From an uncultured Chloroflexota bacterium (GTDB lineage: Bacteria > Chloroflexota > Anaerolineae > Anaerolineales > Anaerolineaceae): a stretch of 64,000 nucleotides of DNA. The stretch spans positions 1 to 64,000 of the forward strand of contig CADATZ010000018.1 in NCBI GenBank assembly GCA_902791025.1, given 5' to 3'. This document shows, in pieces, positions 24,714-33,734 of the stretch. Below the pieces are notes generated by a model that was given only the letters and a program-made list of their open reading frames with translations, did not search any database and was not told the origin of the DNA. The translations under genes were made by a program, and so were the position numbers. Every line of letters begins with the position of its first letter. Within the stretch, counting starts at the first letter, position 1.

Positions 24714-26021
24714 TTAATCCTGGGATATAAAAATACCGCGGCGCTTTCGGACCAGCTCCATGATCGTACCGTAAAAATCGACCGGTGTAAAGATCTGCAG
24801 TTTCATCCACGGCTCACGGATCTCCGCGATCTTCCCCTCATCCGGCAGCTGTACCGGTGAATCGATCAGGATCGTCTCTCCCGTATTGAGCTCCACTTCA
24901 TATTCCATAGAAGGAGCAGTCACCACAATATCAAGGTCATATTCCCGCTCAATGTGTTCCTGTATGATCTCCATATGGAAAAGACCCAGGAAACCGCAGC
25001 GGAAACCGAAATTCAGAGCCTGTGATGTTTCGGGGACAAAATCCAGAGAAGCATCATTGAGCTGAAGCTTTTCCAGTGCGTCACGCAGATCATCGTAATC
25101 CTCCCCTTCGACCGGGTAGATACCGGCAAAAACCATCGGTTTGGCCTTCTGGTACCCGGGCAGCATTTCGGGTGCAGGATTATTGGAAAGCGTCAGCGTA
25201 TCACCGACACGGCATTCCCGTACGGTTTTGAGACCGGTTGCGACATATCCGACATCACCGGAGCGCAGTTCATTCACCGTCATCATACCCGGGTTGAAGA
25301 TACCGATCTCAACAGGTTTCATGTCAGTCATGGTAGACATGGCCAATAAGGTATCATTCGCGCGGATCACACCGTTGCGCACACGGATATACGCAATAAC
25401 ACCTTTATAGGAATCATAATGAGAGTCAAAAATCAACGCCTGCAGCGGAGCATCATCGGTACCGGTCGGAGGCGGGACCATCTTCACGATCTTCTCCAGG
25501 ACTTCTTCCACATTCAGGCCTTCCTTTGCGGAAATACAGGGGATGTCAGATGCCGGAACGCCGAGAAGCTGTTCAAGCTCGTCCGCCACCTCCGCCGGCT
25601 GTGCGGAAAGCAGATCGATTTTGTTGATGACCGGAATGATCACCAGATCCGATTCGAGCGCAAGATATAAATTCGCCAGTGTCTGAGCCTCAATACCCTG
25701 CGTAGCATCCACCACAAGCAGCGCACCTTCACAGGCTTCAAGTGCCCGGCTGACTTCATAGTTGAAGTCAACATGCCCCGGAGTGTCGATAAGATTCAGT
25801 TCATAGCGCTTGCCGTCTTTGGCATCATAAAACATACGAACCGCGCTGGCTTTAATAGTCACACCTTTTTCCCGCTCCAGCTCCATGGAATCCAGGACCT
25901 GATCCATCATCTGACGGTCTGAAATGGTGCCGGTGAGCTGCAGCAATCGGTCAGCTAAAGTCGATTTGCCATGATCAACATGGGCGATAATACAGAAATT
26001 GCGAATGTTCTCTTTCGTAAT
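24714..26021 (-). pseudogene. lepA: Elongation factor 4 (LepA) copy lacking a normal start and its C-terminus
   Basis: The translation matches Lep[21 protein letters not shown] (P-loop), switch [43 protein letters not shown], then domains II-III to [12 protein letters not shown]. Normal LepA is about 600 residues; this stops at about 435 and lacks the C-terminal domain that contacts tRNA. The usual start is an ATT at 26019-26021 (preceded by CTG and a stop), so no canonical start precedes the P-loop; a TTG further in (25946) would delete the P-loop. It is probably inactive, with a full copy expected elsewhere. Confidence 0.8.
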
Positions 26022-26146
26022 CAGTTATCAAGTATATCATTTCTTAAGAAGATAACCCTCTAAAGGTGAGAAAAACCTGCAGAAAAGCGCGATGTGACAT
26101 TTTGGCACTTTTTTTCACACTTTCAGAAATGCCCTTCATTCACAAC

Positions 26147-26155
26147 TGATATAAT
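26147..26155 (+). promoter_or_regulatory. Extended -10 element
   Basis: TGATATAAT, 50 bp before the start of the solute-binding/NBR1 protein. No clear -35, as is common for extended -10 promoters. Confidence 0.5.
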
Positions 26156-26204
26156 TAAAATACTGTTAATCATTCATACACAGATTCAGACAATGGGGGA
26201 AATT

Positions 26205-27767
26205 ATGAAAAAATGTATTCCGATTCTCTTATCAGCACTTATTCTGATAATTTTTTCATCTGTCTGCGCACAGGAAAACACCCAGCTTCTGCCTGCGCTG
26301 CGGTTCGGCCATACACCGGACTACGCCCCGTTTGCGTATTCTGAAGGCGACGGCACCTCAAAAGGCATCGATATCGAAATGATGAGTGAAATTGCCCGCC
26401 GGATGAACCGCTCACTCCAGCCTGTACCCATTGAAAAAGGCAAAATGTTTGACGCATTATACAACGGCGAGGTCGATGTGATCGGCGGAGCACTTTCCGT
26501 AAGTGATGAACGTGCCCAGATAATTGATTTCACCAATATCTACTATGCCTCGGATTCAATTTTTGTCTGCCTGAATGCTTATTACAAACCGGAACAGGTC
26601 ACACTGTATAATTTCTATCAGGCAAAAATCGGTGTTGAAAAAGGATCAAACTTTGAACGATGGATCGAAAATAATCTGGTCAAAGGCAATTATATCCAGC
26701 GTTCGGACGTATATGCTTATCCCACGCTCACAGATGCCATGAAAGCGCTGGATGTTGCGGCAGTGAACCTGGTGATCATGGATCGCGAACCATACAGGAC
26801 GATTTATGAACCAACCGGAAAATATACTATTTTCTATCAGGATGTTGAAAAAGAAGAATATGCCTATGGAGTGAGGAAAGACGATCCTTTGCGGCAGTTT
26901 ATTAACGTCGCCCTGCAGGACATGTTCAATGAAGGTCTCGCTCAAAATATTGCCAGCCGCTATTTCAACTCGGATTACAGCATAGGCATTATCAGCAAGC
27001 CTCAGGATGTACAGCCGGCAGAAAATGCATTGCAGAATCCGGCAGACAGCTCCGCAAATATGCTCCAGAGACCGGCTGAGGCACCCGCGGCACCGCAGAC
27101 AATAGCCCCGGCTCCTTCCTGCACGAATGACATGGGAAATATCGTTGACGTTTCGGATTATACCGGACCTATAGAACCCGGTGCGCAATTCCGAAGAAAA
27201 TGGCAGTTCCAAAACACCGGAACCTGTAAATGGACAAAAGACTATCGCTTTGAACTCGCTTCCGGTACGAACATGGGTACCAACGGCTTTGCCTTCCCGG
27301 GAGAAGTTGCTCCCGGCGGTTATTTTGAAGTGTATGTGGACCTGGTTGCTCCAACCACACCCGGCAATTACACATCAAGCTACCAGCTTCGTTCCCCTCA
27401 GGGTTCTCTGTTCGGACAGCAGGCTGTGCTGAACCTCACTGTGGGTACTGCACCGGCACCGCAGCCAACGCTGGTACAGCAGGAGAGTGGTCAGACGCCG
27501 GTGATCCCACAGATCGCAGAATTTTACGCATCCAGCAATCAGGGCTATATGGGCGATTCCATCACAGTTTACTGGTCTGTTTCAGACAGCATCGGTGTTC
27601 AGATTTCTGTAGACGGAATGGAGGTTGAACGCACTGAAAACCTGAACGGTTCCGCAGTCATTTCCGGAACGCTTCAGAGTGTCGGCCTGCATGAGATCGA
27701 ACTTGCAGCCCATTCTGTGACTGATACCAGTTATGGCGTTATCTATTACGAAACTCTGGGTGAATAA
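26205..27767 (+). CDS. Solute-binding protein (SBP_bac_3) with NBR1-type Ig-like domain
   Basis: This protein (about 520 residues) has a signal peptide (MKKCIPILLSALILIIFSS). A type 3 periplasmic binding domain follows (RFGHTPDYAPFAYSEGDG, IDIEMMSEIARRM, GEVDVIGGALSVSDERA, AYGVRKDDPLRQFI). After a Pro/Ala/Gln-rich linker comes an NBR1-type Ig-like domain (WQFQNTGTCKWTKDYRFELASG, then APTTPGNYTSSYQLRSP), then a second Ig-like domain. The N-terminal half would bind amino acids or similar solutes; the Ig domains probably position it at the surface. Start chosen at MKKC because GGGGGAAATT precedes it. No permease gene is adjacent. Confidence 0.82.
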   Translation: MKKCIPILLSALILIIFSSVCAQENTQLLPALRFGHTPDYAPFAYSEGDGTSKGIDIEMMSEIARRMNRSLQPVPIEKGKMFDALYNGEVDVIGGALSVSDERAQIIDFTNIYYASDSIFVCLNAYYKPEQVTLYNFYQAKIGVEKGSNFERWIENNLVKGNYIQRSDVYAYPTLTDAMKALDVAAVNLVIMDREPYRTIYEPTGKYTIFYQDVEKEEYAYGVRKDDPLRQFINVALQDMFNEGLAQNIASRYFNSDYSIGIISKPQDVQPAENALQNPADSSANMLQRPAEAPAAPQTIAPAPSCTNDMGNIVDVSDYTGPIEPGAQFRRKWQFQNTGTCKWTKDYRFELASGTNMGTNGFAFPGEVAPGGYFEVYVDLVAPTTPGNYTSSYQLRSPQGSLFGQQAVLNLTVGTAPAPQPTLVQQESGQTPVIPQIAEFYASSNQGYMGDSITVYWSVSDSIGVQISVDGMEVERTENLNGSAVISGTLQSVGLHEIELAAHSVTDTSYGVIYYETLGE

Positions 27768-27789
27768 GCATTAAATGTATTGTTGAATC

Positions 27790-27888
27790 TGTTCAGAACC
27801 GGGCTCACGGTGACAGGCACTTTGCTGCGGCGGAGCCCGCACGAAATGCCTGTTATCCGTGCTGTGTCATCCGGTCCTGAACAGATAC
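27790..27888. repeat. Family-1 palindromic repeat
   Basis: It begins TGTTCAGAACCGGGCTCACGG and ends CCGGTCCTGAACAGATACC, so the ends are inverted. The core reads GACAGGCAC... GCGGCGGAGCCCGCAC... ATGCCTGT. It lies between the NBR1-type binding protein and the permuted binding protein. Confidence 0.7.
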
Positions 27889-27921
27889 CTTTTTTATGAT
27901 CACCGTACAGGAGAAAAAATA

Positions 27922-29604
27922 ATGAAAAAATTGATTTTCGCAATAATGATCCTCGTCCTTATGGCGGCACCGGCTGCGCTGCTGGCACAGGACGTCACCT
28001 CGATGCCGGATTGGAGCGGATACGATGAACTGATCAAAGAGATCAAATCTGAGACCGACTTTTCCAAACGTGCCGGGCTTATGCACAAAGCTGAAGATAT
28101 GCTGATGGAAACCTACTCGGTCATTCCGCTTTTTTACTACAATGATGCTTACCTGCAGTCCTCCAAAGTGAACGGCATCTACACCGCTATTGACGGGTCG
28201 AAGTTTTTCTTCTATGCGCAAAAAGATGGTGACAGTACACTTCGCATCAACATCGGTCCGGAACCGGATTACCTCGACCCGGCCGTCGGGACATCCATGG
28301 AAAGAGGCTTGCTGATATCCAACTCCTTCAGCGGACTTTATGAATACAACACCGAAGGTGAAATGGCCCCTGTCCTTGCTGAAGGCTGCGAGATTTCCGA
28401 AGACGGGCTCACCTATACCTTCACACTGAAAGACGGACTGAAATGGTCCGATGGTTCCGACCTCACCGCTGATGATTTTGTCTACAGCTGGAAACGCGCC
28501 GCGGATCCCAAAACCGGATGTGAGTATTCCTACATGCTGGATGTCATTGCCGGTTATGATGAAGCTCAGGAAGGGAACCCGGACGCACTGCAGGTTTTCG
28601 CACCGGATGCAAAAACCATTGTCGTCCATTTGAATGCCCCCTGCGCTTATTTCCTGAACCTGGCGGCATTCACCACCTACAAGCCCGTGAAACAATCAGT
28701 CGTGGAAGCTGAAGAAAATTGGGAAAAAGTCCCGGGTGCCTGGGCTCAGGAAGCCGGATTTGTCTCCAGCGGCCCCTTCATACTGGAAAGCTGGAAGCAC
28801 GATGAATCCATGGTTTACGTCAAAAATCCTTATTGGTATGACGCCGACAATGTCACCATTGAACGCATCGAGTATATGCTTTCCTCCGATGAGCCCGCTG
28901 TTTACGCGGCATACCGCTCAGGTGATCTTGACTTTGCCGATACGGTCCCGGCTGATGAGATCAAAACGCTTATTGAATCAGGCGATCCTGAATTCCATGT
29001 GATCGACCAGCTCGCGACCTATTTTGTGATGATCAACATGAAAGCTCCCCTGTTTGAGGGCAAAACAGTCGAACAGGCAAATGCCATACGGCAGGCTATC
29101 AGCAAACTGATCGACCGTCAGTACATTGTCGACACCGTCACCCAGACCGGCGAAGCTCCCGCCACATCCTTTGTTCCCGCCGGCATGGCAGACGGCAACG
29201 GCGGCATATTCAAGGATGCTTCCGCCTGGAATTATCCCGTGGAAGACGGCTATTACGATCCGGAACCGGATGTGGAAGGTGCCATCGAACTGCTGAAATC
29301 CGCAGGGTTTAAATTCGATGAAAACGGCAGGCTCTCGGATGAAACACCGATCAAGCTGGAATATCTGACCAACCCGAACCCGACAAACACTGAAATTGCC
29401 GAATGTGTTCAGATGGATCTGGCCGAAGTCGGTATCGAAATGTCTATCCGCACGATCGAACAGAATATCCTGCTCGGTGAAAAGCGGTCGGGGAATTATG
29501 AGATCTCCAGTGCCAGCTGGTGGGCTGATTTCAATGACCCCATCAACATGCTGGAAATGTGGACGACGAATTCCGGAAATAATTACACGCAATTCGGCCG
29601 CTGA
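27922..29604 (+). CDS. Oligopeptide-binding protein (SBP_bac_5) with apparently circularly permuted domains
   Basis: This 560-residue protein has a signal peptide (1-22). Residues 30-100 (SGYDELIKEIKSETDFSKR, MHKAEDMLMETYSVIPLFYY, GIYTAIDGSKFFFYAQ) correspond to the extreme C-terminus of OppA-type proteins, which normally ends the chain. Residues 103-560 then begin like a normal mature N-terminus (TLRINIGPEPDYLDPAVG) and run through GLTYTFTLKDGLKWSDG and VPAGMADGNGG to WWADFNDPINMLEMWTTNSG and QFGR, the point just before the C-terminal segment usually starts. The whole domain is present, only the order is rotated. The start (27922) follows CAGGAG. No permease genes are adjacent. Confidence 0.75.
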   Translation: MKKLIFAIMILVLMAAPAALLAQDVTSMPDWSGYDELIKEIKSETDFSKRAGLMHKAEDMLMETYSVIPLFYYNDAYLQSSKVNGIYTAIDGSKFFFYAQKDGDSTLRINIGPEPDYLDPAVGTSMERGLLISNSFSGLYEYNTEGEMAPVLAEGCEISEDGLTYTFTLKDGLKWSDGSDLTADDFVYSWKRAADPKTGCEYSYMLDVIAGYDEAQEGNPDALQVFAPDAKTIVVHLNAPCAYFLNLAAFTTYKPVKQSVVEAEENWEKVPGAWAQEAGFVSSGPFILESWKHDESMVYVKNPYWYDADNVTIERIEYMLSSDEPAVYAAYRSGDLDFADTVPADEIKTLIESGDPEFHVIDQLATYFVMINMKAPLFEGKTVEQANAIRQAISKLIDRQYIVDTVTQTGEAPATSFVPAGMADGNGGIFKDASAWNYPVEDGYYDPEPDVEGAIELLKSAGFKFDENGRLSDETPIKLEYLTNPNPTNTEIAECVQMDLAEVGIEMSIRTIEQNILLGEKRSGNYEISSASWWADFNDPINMLEMWTTNSGNNYTQFGR

Positions 29605-29625
29605 CGGTTTTTATCAAATGAGAAG

Positions 29626-29660
29626 AGGCTGCCGCACTGATATGTACGGCAGCCTTTTTT
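29626..29660 (+). terminator. Rho-independent terminator
   Basis: AGGCTGCCG (29626-29634) and CGGCAGCCT (29647-29655) pair perfectly around a 12-base loop and are followed by T's to 29660. It ends the permuted binding-protein transcript. Confidence 0.85.
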
Positions 29661-29879
29661 AGCATATGCCATTAATTCCAAATGCTCCGCAATAGCGGGC
29701 CGTAACAGCAGGAGAACTTCCCGCACCATTGAGATATTAACGCGGCCGGTCGGGCTGACCTTCAGTCATCCGCCGGCTTTGGCGCCTTCAAATATCGCGA
29801 AACGGCGCATCTTTTGTTTTGGGGAATCATCTGAATAATGGTTTCTTCTACGGAGTGATTCAGCAGCTTATACCGGGGT

Positions 29880-29922
29880 GTCGGGGAACACGCGTGAGCT
29901 TGCTCAGCGCGTGTCCCCCGAC
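29880..29922. repeat. Near-perfect 43-bp palindrome
   Basis: GTCGGGGAACACGCG pairs with CGCGTGTCCCCCGAC with one mismatch, and the loop (TGAGCTTGCTCAG) can pair again. No T-run follows. The remainder of the 29661-30046 gap shows no gene; a GGACGCGGGGA...TCCGCGTCC arm pair around 29935-29982 may be a related hairpin. Confidence 0.55.
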
Positions 29923-30046
29923 TGAATTAACACCGGACGCGGGGATCACTTTCGCAGGCAGATAACGCTTATTCCGCGTCCCTGCGAAGCACTCACTCCC
30001 GATGGCTTTTCAAAATTTTGATCCGCTTTTCGAAATGAACCGTATT

Positions 30047-30976
30047 CTATAGGAACATGGAAACTGCCGCAAAAACAGCTATGGTAACGAAAATATACAA
30101 CGCATTGACCGTAGAAGCGTAATTCGCACCGTTTTTATTCCTGATAAATGACTGCAGACTGTAGGTCGTAGGCGTTGACATATAAATCAGGACCGCCTTA
30201 TCCAGCAGCGGATCCGGACCTTCCAGACGGTGCAGAATAAACAGCATAAGACAAATCATTCCTGCCTGCAAAAGGATGCGGAGTCCGATCGTCTTCAAAC
30301 AGGGGATCAGCACTTCACGGTCTGTCTGGATGTTATATCCGACGATCAACAGGATCATGTTGGAAAGCGGATCGACTATTGTCGCCACCGCGGACTCATA
30401 AACCTGTCCTGCGCCGGTTCCCGTGAACCATTTCATCACCCCGGTACATCCCAGAAGGATCCCAGCTACTGACGCAACAAACGCCGGTGTTTTAAAAGCT
30501 TTCACGACAGCTTTTTTCAGATCAGCTTTTTCACCACTTTCTTCAAAGGCAAGTGTATTCATATAGATCCCGAAAACAAACAGGACACCTGCAATATCCA
30601 GAACAGCGATCTTGTATAAATTTTCAACGCCGCAAAGCTTTGTATACAGCGGGTAAGCGACCATTCCCCCTTCATACAGAGAAACCAGAAAAGGGAGGTA
30701 TTTTCTGAAGGGCGGTTTGATCAGCGGCCGCATAAGAAACCCTGCTCCGAATGAGATGCCCATGATTACAAACATCATCCCGACCTGCATCAGGGATTTT
30801 CCTGTATAACTTGTCGTCGAAAGTGCATGAAAAATCGCGACAGGCAGTATGTTATTCACCAGTAATCTTTTCAGTTCTTCAACCGTTGTTTCACTGAAAA
30901 GATTTCTTTTCCTCATCAGCCAGCCGAAAAAAACCACCAGTATTACAGGCATCAAAACTGTAAGAATTGATATCAT
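30047..30976 (-). CDS. AEC-family transporter (auxin efflux carrier type)
   Basis: This 309-residue integral membrane protein has about ten hydrophobic segments. It starts MISILTVLMPVILVVFFGWLM, typical for the AEC family, followed by a cytoplasmic stretch and VNNILPVAIFHAL with the conserved broken-helix Pro. The second half repeats the fold (AVATIVDPLSNMILLIVGY, then STPTTYSLQSFI). AEC proteins export or import small organic acids or other metabolites; the substrate cannot be read here. It is single and divergent from the HTH-REC gene. Confidence 0.85.
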   Translation of the reverse strand: MISILTVLMPVILVVFFGWLMRKRNLFSETTVEELKRLLVNNILPVAIFHALSTTSYTGKSLMQVGMMFVIMGISFGAGFLMRPLIKPPFRKYLPFLVSLYEGGMVAYPLYTKLCGVENLYKIAVLDIAGVLFVFGIYMNTLAFEESGEKADLKKAVVKAFKTPAFVASVAGILLGCTGVMKWFTGTGAGQVYESAVATIVDPLSNMILLIVGYNIQTDREVLIPCLKTIGLRILLQAGMICLMLFILHRLEGPDPLLDKAVLIYMSTPTTYSLQSFIRNKNGANYASTVNALYIFVTIAVFAAVSMFL

Positions 30977-31096
30977 CAGCCTTATCTCCTTTAGATGCTA
31001 TTCTTATAAAAATTATAATCATCGCTATGGCGCTTCACCGGATTTCACTGTTTTTTAAATTTGCATACTCAAATATCAGGATTTTTTCCTGTAATC

Positions 31097-31105
31097 TGTT
31101 ATGAT
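31097..31105 (+). promoter_or_regulatory. Extended -10 element
   Basis: TGTTATGAT, 18 bp before the ATG of the HTH-REC gene. The GAGG ribosome site follows. The -35 is not clear. Confidence 0.4.
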
Positions 31106-31123
31106 TAATAGCGCAGAGGTTTT

Positions 31124-31711
31124 ATGTCATTTGCTGATATATTACGCCGGTGGAGAATTGAAAAGGGTTATACCCAGCAGCAGGTCGCTAATTTGCTGTT
31201 CATCGAAAGGACCACTGTTGTCAGGTGGGAAAACGGCACACGGATGCCGGACGTTCAGATGATTGCACGTGTTGCCGAACTGCTCGAAGTTGATGCAGGC
31301 TCATTACTGACATCAGCGGCAGAGCCGAATGAAAAGCCCAACGTAATTCTGGTGGATGACGAAAAGATCATACTCACCGGAGGTTTGCCGGTTCTAAAGC
31401 AATCCCTGCCTGACGCGGTGGTCACCGGCTTTAAAAAGCCCTCTGCCGCACTTGAATTCGCACGGGAAAATCCTGTAGCGCTTGCTTTTCTGGATATTGA
31501 AATGGGGAAAAGCAACGGATTGGACATCTGCCATGAATTGCTTCAGATCAATCCACGCACAAATGTTGTTTTTCTGACATCCTACATCGATTACTCCTTT
31601 GACGCATGGAAAACAGGTGCCTGTGGATTCCTGATGAAACCGCTGACAGAAGAGAAAGTAAAAAAACAGCTTTCCCTTCTGCGATATCCCTTCGGGGGGG
31701 GTAGAATATAA
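31124..31711 (+). CDS. XRE helix-turn-helix fused to a response-regulator receiver
   Basis: This 195-residue protein has an N-terminal Cro/C1-type HTH (ILRRWRIEKGYTQQQVANLL ... VVRWENGTRMPDVQMI, residues 5-50). A CheY-like receiver domain (about 72-188) follows, with VILVDDEK (acidic pocket), phosphoacceptor Asp in LAFLDIEMGKSNG, LTSYID (Thr/Ser switch) and FLMKPLTEEK (conserved Lys). The order is the reverse of standard response regulators, which have the DNA-binding domain at the C-terminus. It is 94 bp upstream of a LytS-type kinase and likely its partner. Target genes are unknown. Confidence 0.85.
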   Translation: MSFADILRRWRIEKGYTQQQVANLLFIERTTVVRWENGTRMPDVQMIARVAELLEVDAGSLLTSAAEPNEKPNVILVDDEKIILTGGLPVLKQSLPDAVVTGFKKPSAALEFARENPVALAFLDIEMGKSNGLDICHELLQINPRTNVVFLTSYIDYSFDAWKTGACGFLMKPLTEEKVKKQLSLLRYPFGGGRI

Positions 31712-31761
31712 TTTCGAATAAAACTAATGAGGCACCTGTCTTCCAATGAAATCTCCCTGCC

Positions 31762-31803
31762 CACTGCCTGCTGACCACTGCCTGCTGCCCACTGCCTGCT
31801 GAC
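31762..31803. repeat. Three 14-bp tandem units just before the kinase start
   Basis: The unit CACTGCCTGCTGAC occurs three times without gaps (31762-31775, 31776-31789, 31790-31803), the middle one ending GCC. Each unit is two heptamers, the same period as the other tracts. It fills the place where a ribosome-binding site would be expected for the ATG at 31806. Confidence 0.7.
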
Positions 31804-31805
31804 CT

Positions 31806-33059
31806 ATGACTGATCCGATCTCACTGATAAACTTCTTCATTGCAGCATCGTCATTTTTGCCGATGCTGATCGGATTGCTGTTCACAGCGGTAAACCGCGT
31901 TATGGACAGGAAGAACAAGATATTTTTTCTCAGTATGTTTTCTGTTCTGTTCCTGTACATCACTTCGGACTTTATCAATCAGCTTTCCCAAAATTACGTT
32001 CTTTCTCAGGCAACACTTTTTTTTGATTCTTTTTTCTCATCTGTACTGATGCCGATGCTTACCTGGTATATGCTCTTTCTTCTGGGGCTGGATTGGCGGA
32101 AAAGTCCGGTTTTTCGCATTGTGATGCTGTTGTGGACCATCTATTTTATACTGCTGATCTCCACACAGTTCACGACCGCTATCTATTATTACACACCGGA
32201 TAATGTATATCACCGCGGACCTTTATACCCGCTGCTGCTTGTTTCTCCGATTTTGATCATGCTCGTAAACCAGTTTTACCTTATCAGAAGAAAGGATGAT
32301 CTCAACCGGAAACAATTCGCGGCACTATTGGCCTACTTTCTGTTACCGATGATCGCAATGGTTCTCCAGATTTGTTTTTACGGTCTTTATCTGATCGTTT
32401 TCGGAACATCTCTCGCCGCTATGATCATGCTGAGTTTTATTGTCTGGGACCTGATGGAACAATATATGCATCAGAGGGAGGAAATCATGAGACAGAGATC
32501 CCGGATCATGGTTCTGGAAATGCGCCCTCATTTTATTTTCAATACCCTGACAAGCATCTACTATCTCAGTGTACAGGACGCTGCCAAAGCCCAGCAGGTC
32601 ATTCTTGACTTCACTACCTACCTGCGGCGTAATTTTGACGCGATTGCCAAAGAGAGAATGATCCCGTTTTCAAGTGAACTGGAGCACACAAGGGCTTATC
32701 TTGCGGTAGAGCAGGTCCGTTTTGAGGATAAGCTTTTTGTCGAGTTTGATGCCCCTCATACAGATTTTCAAATTCCGCCGCTGACGCTCCAGCCGATCGT
32801 TGAAAATGCCGTAAAACACGGGATCGACCCGGAGCTTGACTCCCTCAATATCACTGTTCAGACACGCAAAACCGACAGCGGAAGCCGGATCATTGTAAAG
32901 GATTCCGGCCCCGGTTTCAAGCCCTCTGATAATGACGAGCCGCATATCGCGCTGGATAACATCCGCAAACGTCTTGAACTGATGTGCCGCGGCACACTGA
33001 CGATCAGCTCCGGGGAAGAAAGCGGCACCACCGTTGAGATTTTCATACCCGCAGAATAA
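31806..33059 (+). CDS. LytS/YehU-type sensor histidine kinase
   Basis: This 417-residue membrane kinase's N-terminal half has several hydrophobic segments (about 5-7 helices) and no recognised extracellular domain. The His_kinase domain has LEMRPHFIFNTLTSIYYLS (phosphoacceptor His, about residue 242), followed by the GHKL ATPase: PPLTLQPIVENAVKHGI (N box) and KDSGPGFKPS (G box). The end is GEESGTTVEIFIPAE. This class phosphorylates LytTR-type or, as here, a neighbouring receiver protein. No Shine-Dalgarno is visible before the ATG because a tandem repeat occupies that place. Pairs with the upstream HTH-REC gene. Confidence 0.85.
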   Translation: MTDPISLINFFIAASSFLPMLIGLLFTAVNRVMDRKNKIFFLSMFSVLFLYITSDFINQLSQNYVLSQATLFFDSFFSSVLMPMLTWYMLFLLGLDWRKSPVFRIVMLLWTIYFILLISTQFTTAIYYYTPDNVYHRGPLYPLLLVSPILIMLVNQFYLIRRKDDLNRKQFAALLAYFLLPMIAMVLQICFYGLYLIVFGTSLAAMIMLSFIVWDLMEQYMHQREEIMRQRSRIMVLEMRPHFIFNTLTSIYYLSVQDAAKAQQVILDFTTYLRRNFDAIAKERMIPFSSELEHTRAYLAVEQVRFEDKLFVEFDAPHTDFQIPPLTLQPIVENAVKHGIDPELDSLNITVQTRKTDSGSRIIVKDSGPGFKPSDNDEPHIALDNIRKRLELMCRGTLTISSGEESGTTVEIFIPAE

Positions 33060-33350
33060 ACACCGGGCAGCGGAAGACGGATGTTTCTTCTTTGAATGAA
33101 TAATTCCTTATATATCAGATTTGACAAAATGGAAATCATATATTTTACATTAATAATCTGAGCATTGCTGAAACAGTATAAAAAAATTATCTGTCAAGGG
33201 ACCAAACATCAAAATCAGGTGAATTCTTTACGGGTTTTACAACAGGATAAATAAATCCGGCAGTACAAATCCGCTCGTTCTGCAGTTTACACACTGTATC
33301 TGACAGAAACCTGATCAAACCAGACTATGATCCCGGGAAGGAATTAATGT

Positions 33351-33686
33351 AATGCTGTCACGGGAGACCGCCCTCCCATGGACTACGTTTCTGCCGGAGG
33401 CGAACCTGTAGGCTTTAATACAGCTTTGATTTCAGAAATCGGAAAGCGTCTGGGTGTCAACATTGAATTCGTCACTGTGGACTGTGGTGCAAGAGGCATA
33501 GCGCTTGCAACCGGTGTCTGCGATATCGTCTTTTGGATGGAAATCGGGGATTTTGAAAACTGGGAAGGCGCCGAATTAGAGGATCAGCCCGAAAATACCA
33601 TCGTGACTAAGCCTTATATGTCCGTTCCCCTGTGGTGGGCAGTCCTCTCAACATCCCCTGTGGTGGACGTGTACCGGAAGCAATGA
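33351..33686 (+). pseudogene. Fragment of an SBP_bac_3-type solute-binding protein
   Basis: The frame from 33351 reads NAVTGDRPPMDYVSAGGEPVG, then FNTALISEIGKRLGVNIEFV and CDIVFWMEIGDFENWEG, which is the first lobe of a type 3 solute-binding protein. An in-frame TAA lies just upstream and the reading ends soon after TKPYMSVPLWWAVLS. Both the signal peptide and most of the second lobe are gone. No function is likely. The rest of the 33060-33350 gap shows nothing. Confidence 0.6.
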
Positions 33687-33734
33687 CCGCTGCGGCACTC
33701 CCTGCGTTCTTTCTTTCCTGCCATATGCCATATA

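Noticed and set aside
24586..24810. Frame after the EF4 stop checked for a missing C-terminal domain (possible frameshift)
   Set aside because: The translated sequence (AGPEVSEKDMCLSEHIRKW) has no similarity to the EF4 C-terminus in any frame, so the end is a true truncation.
30230..30472. Short plus-strand frame inside the AEC transporter gene
   Set aside because: Shadow of a clear membrane-protein gene on the other strand.
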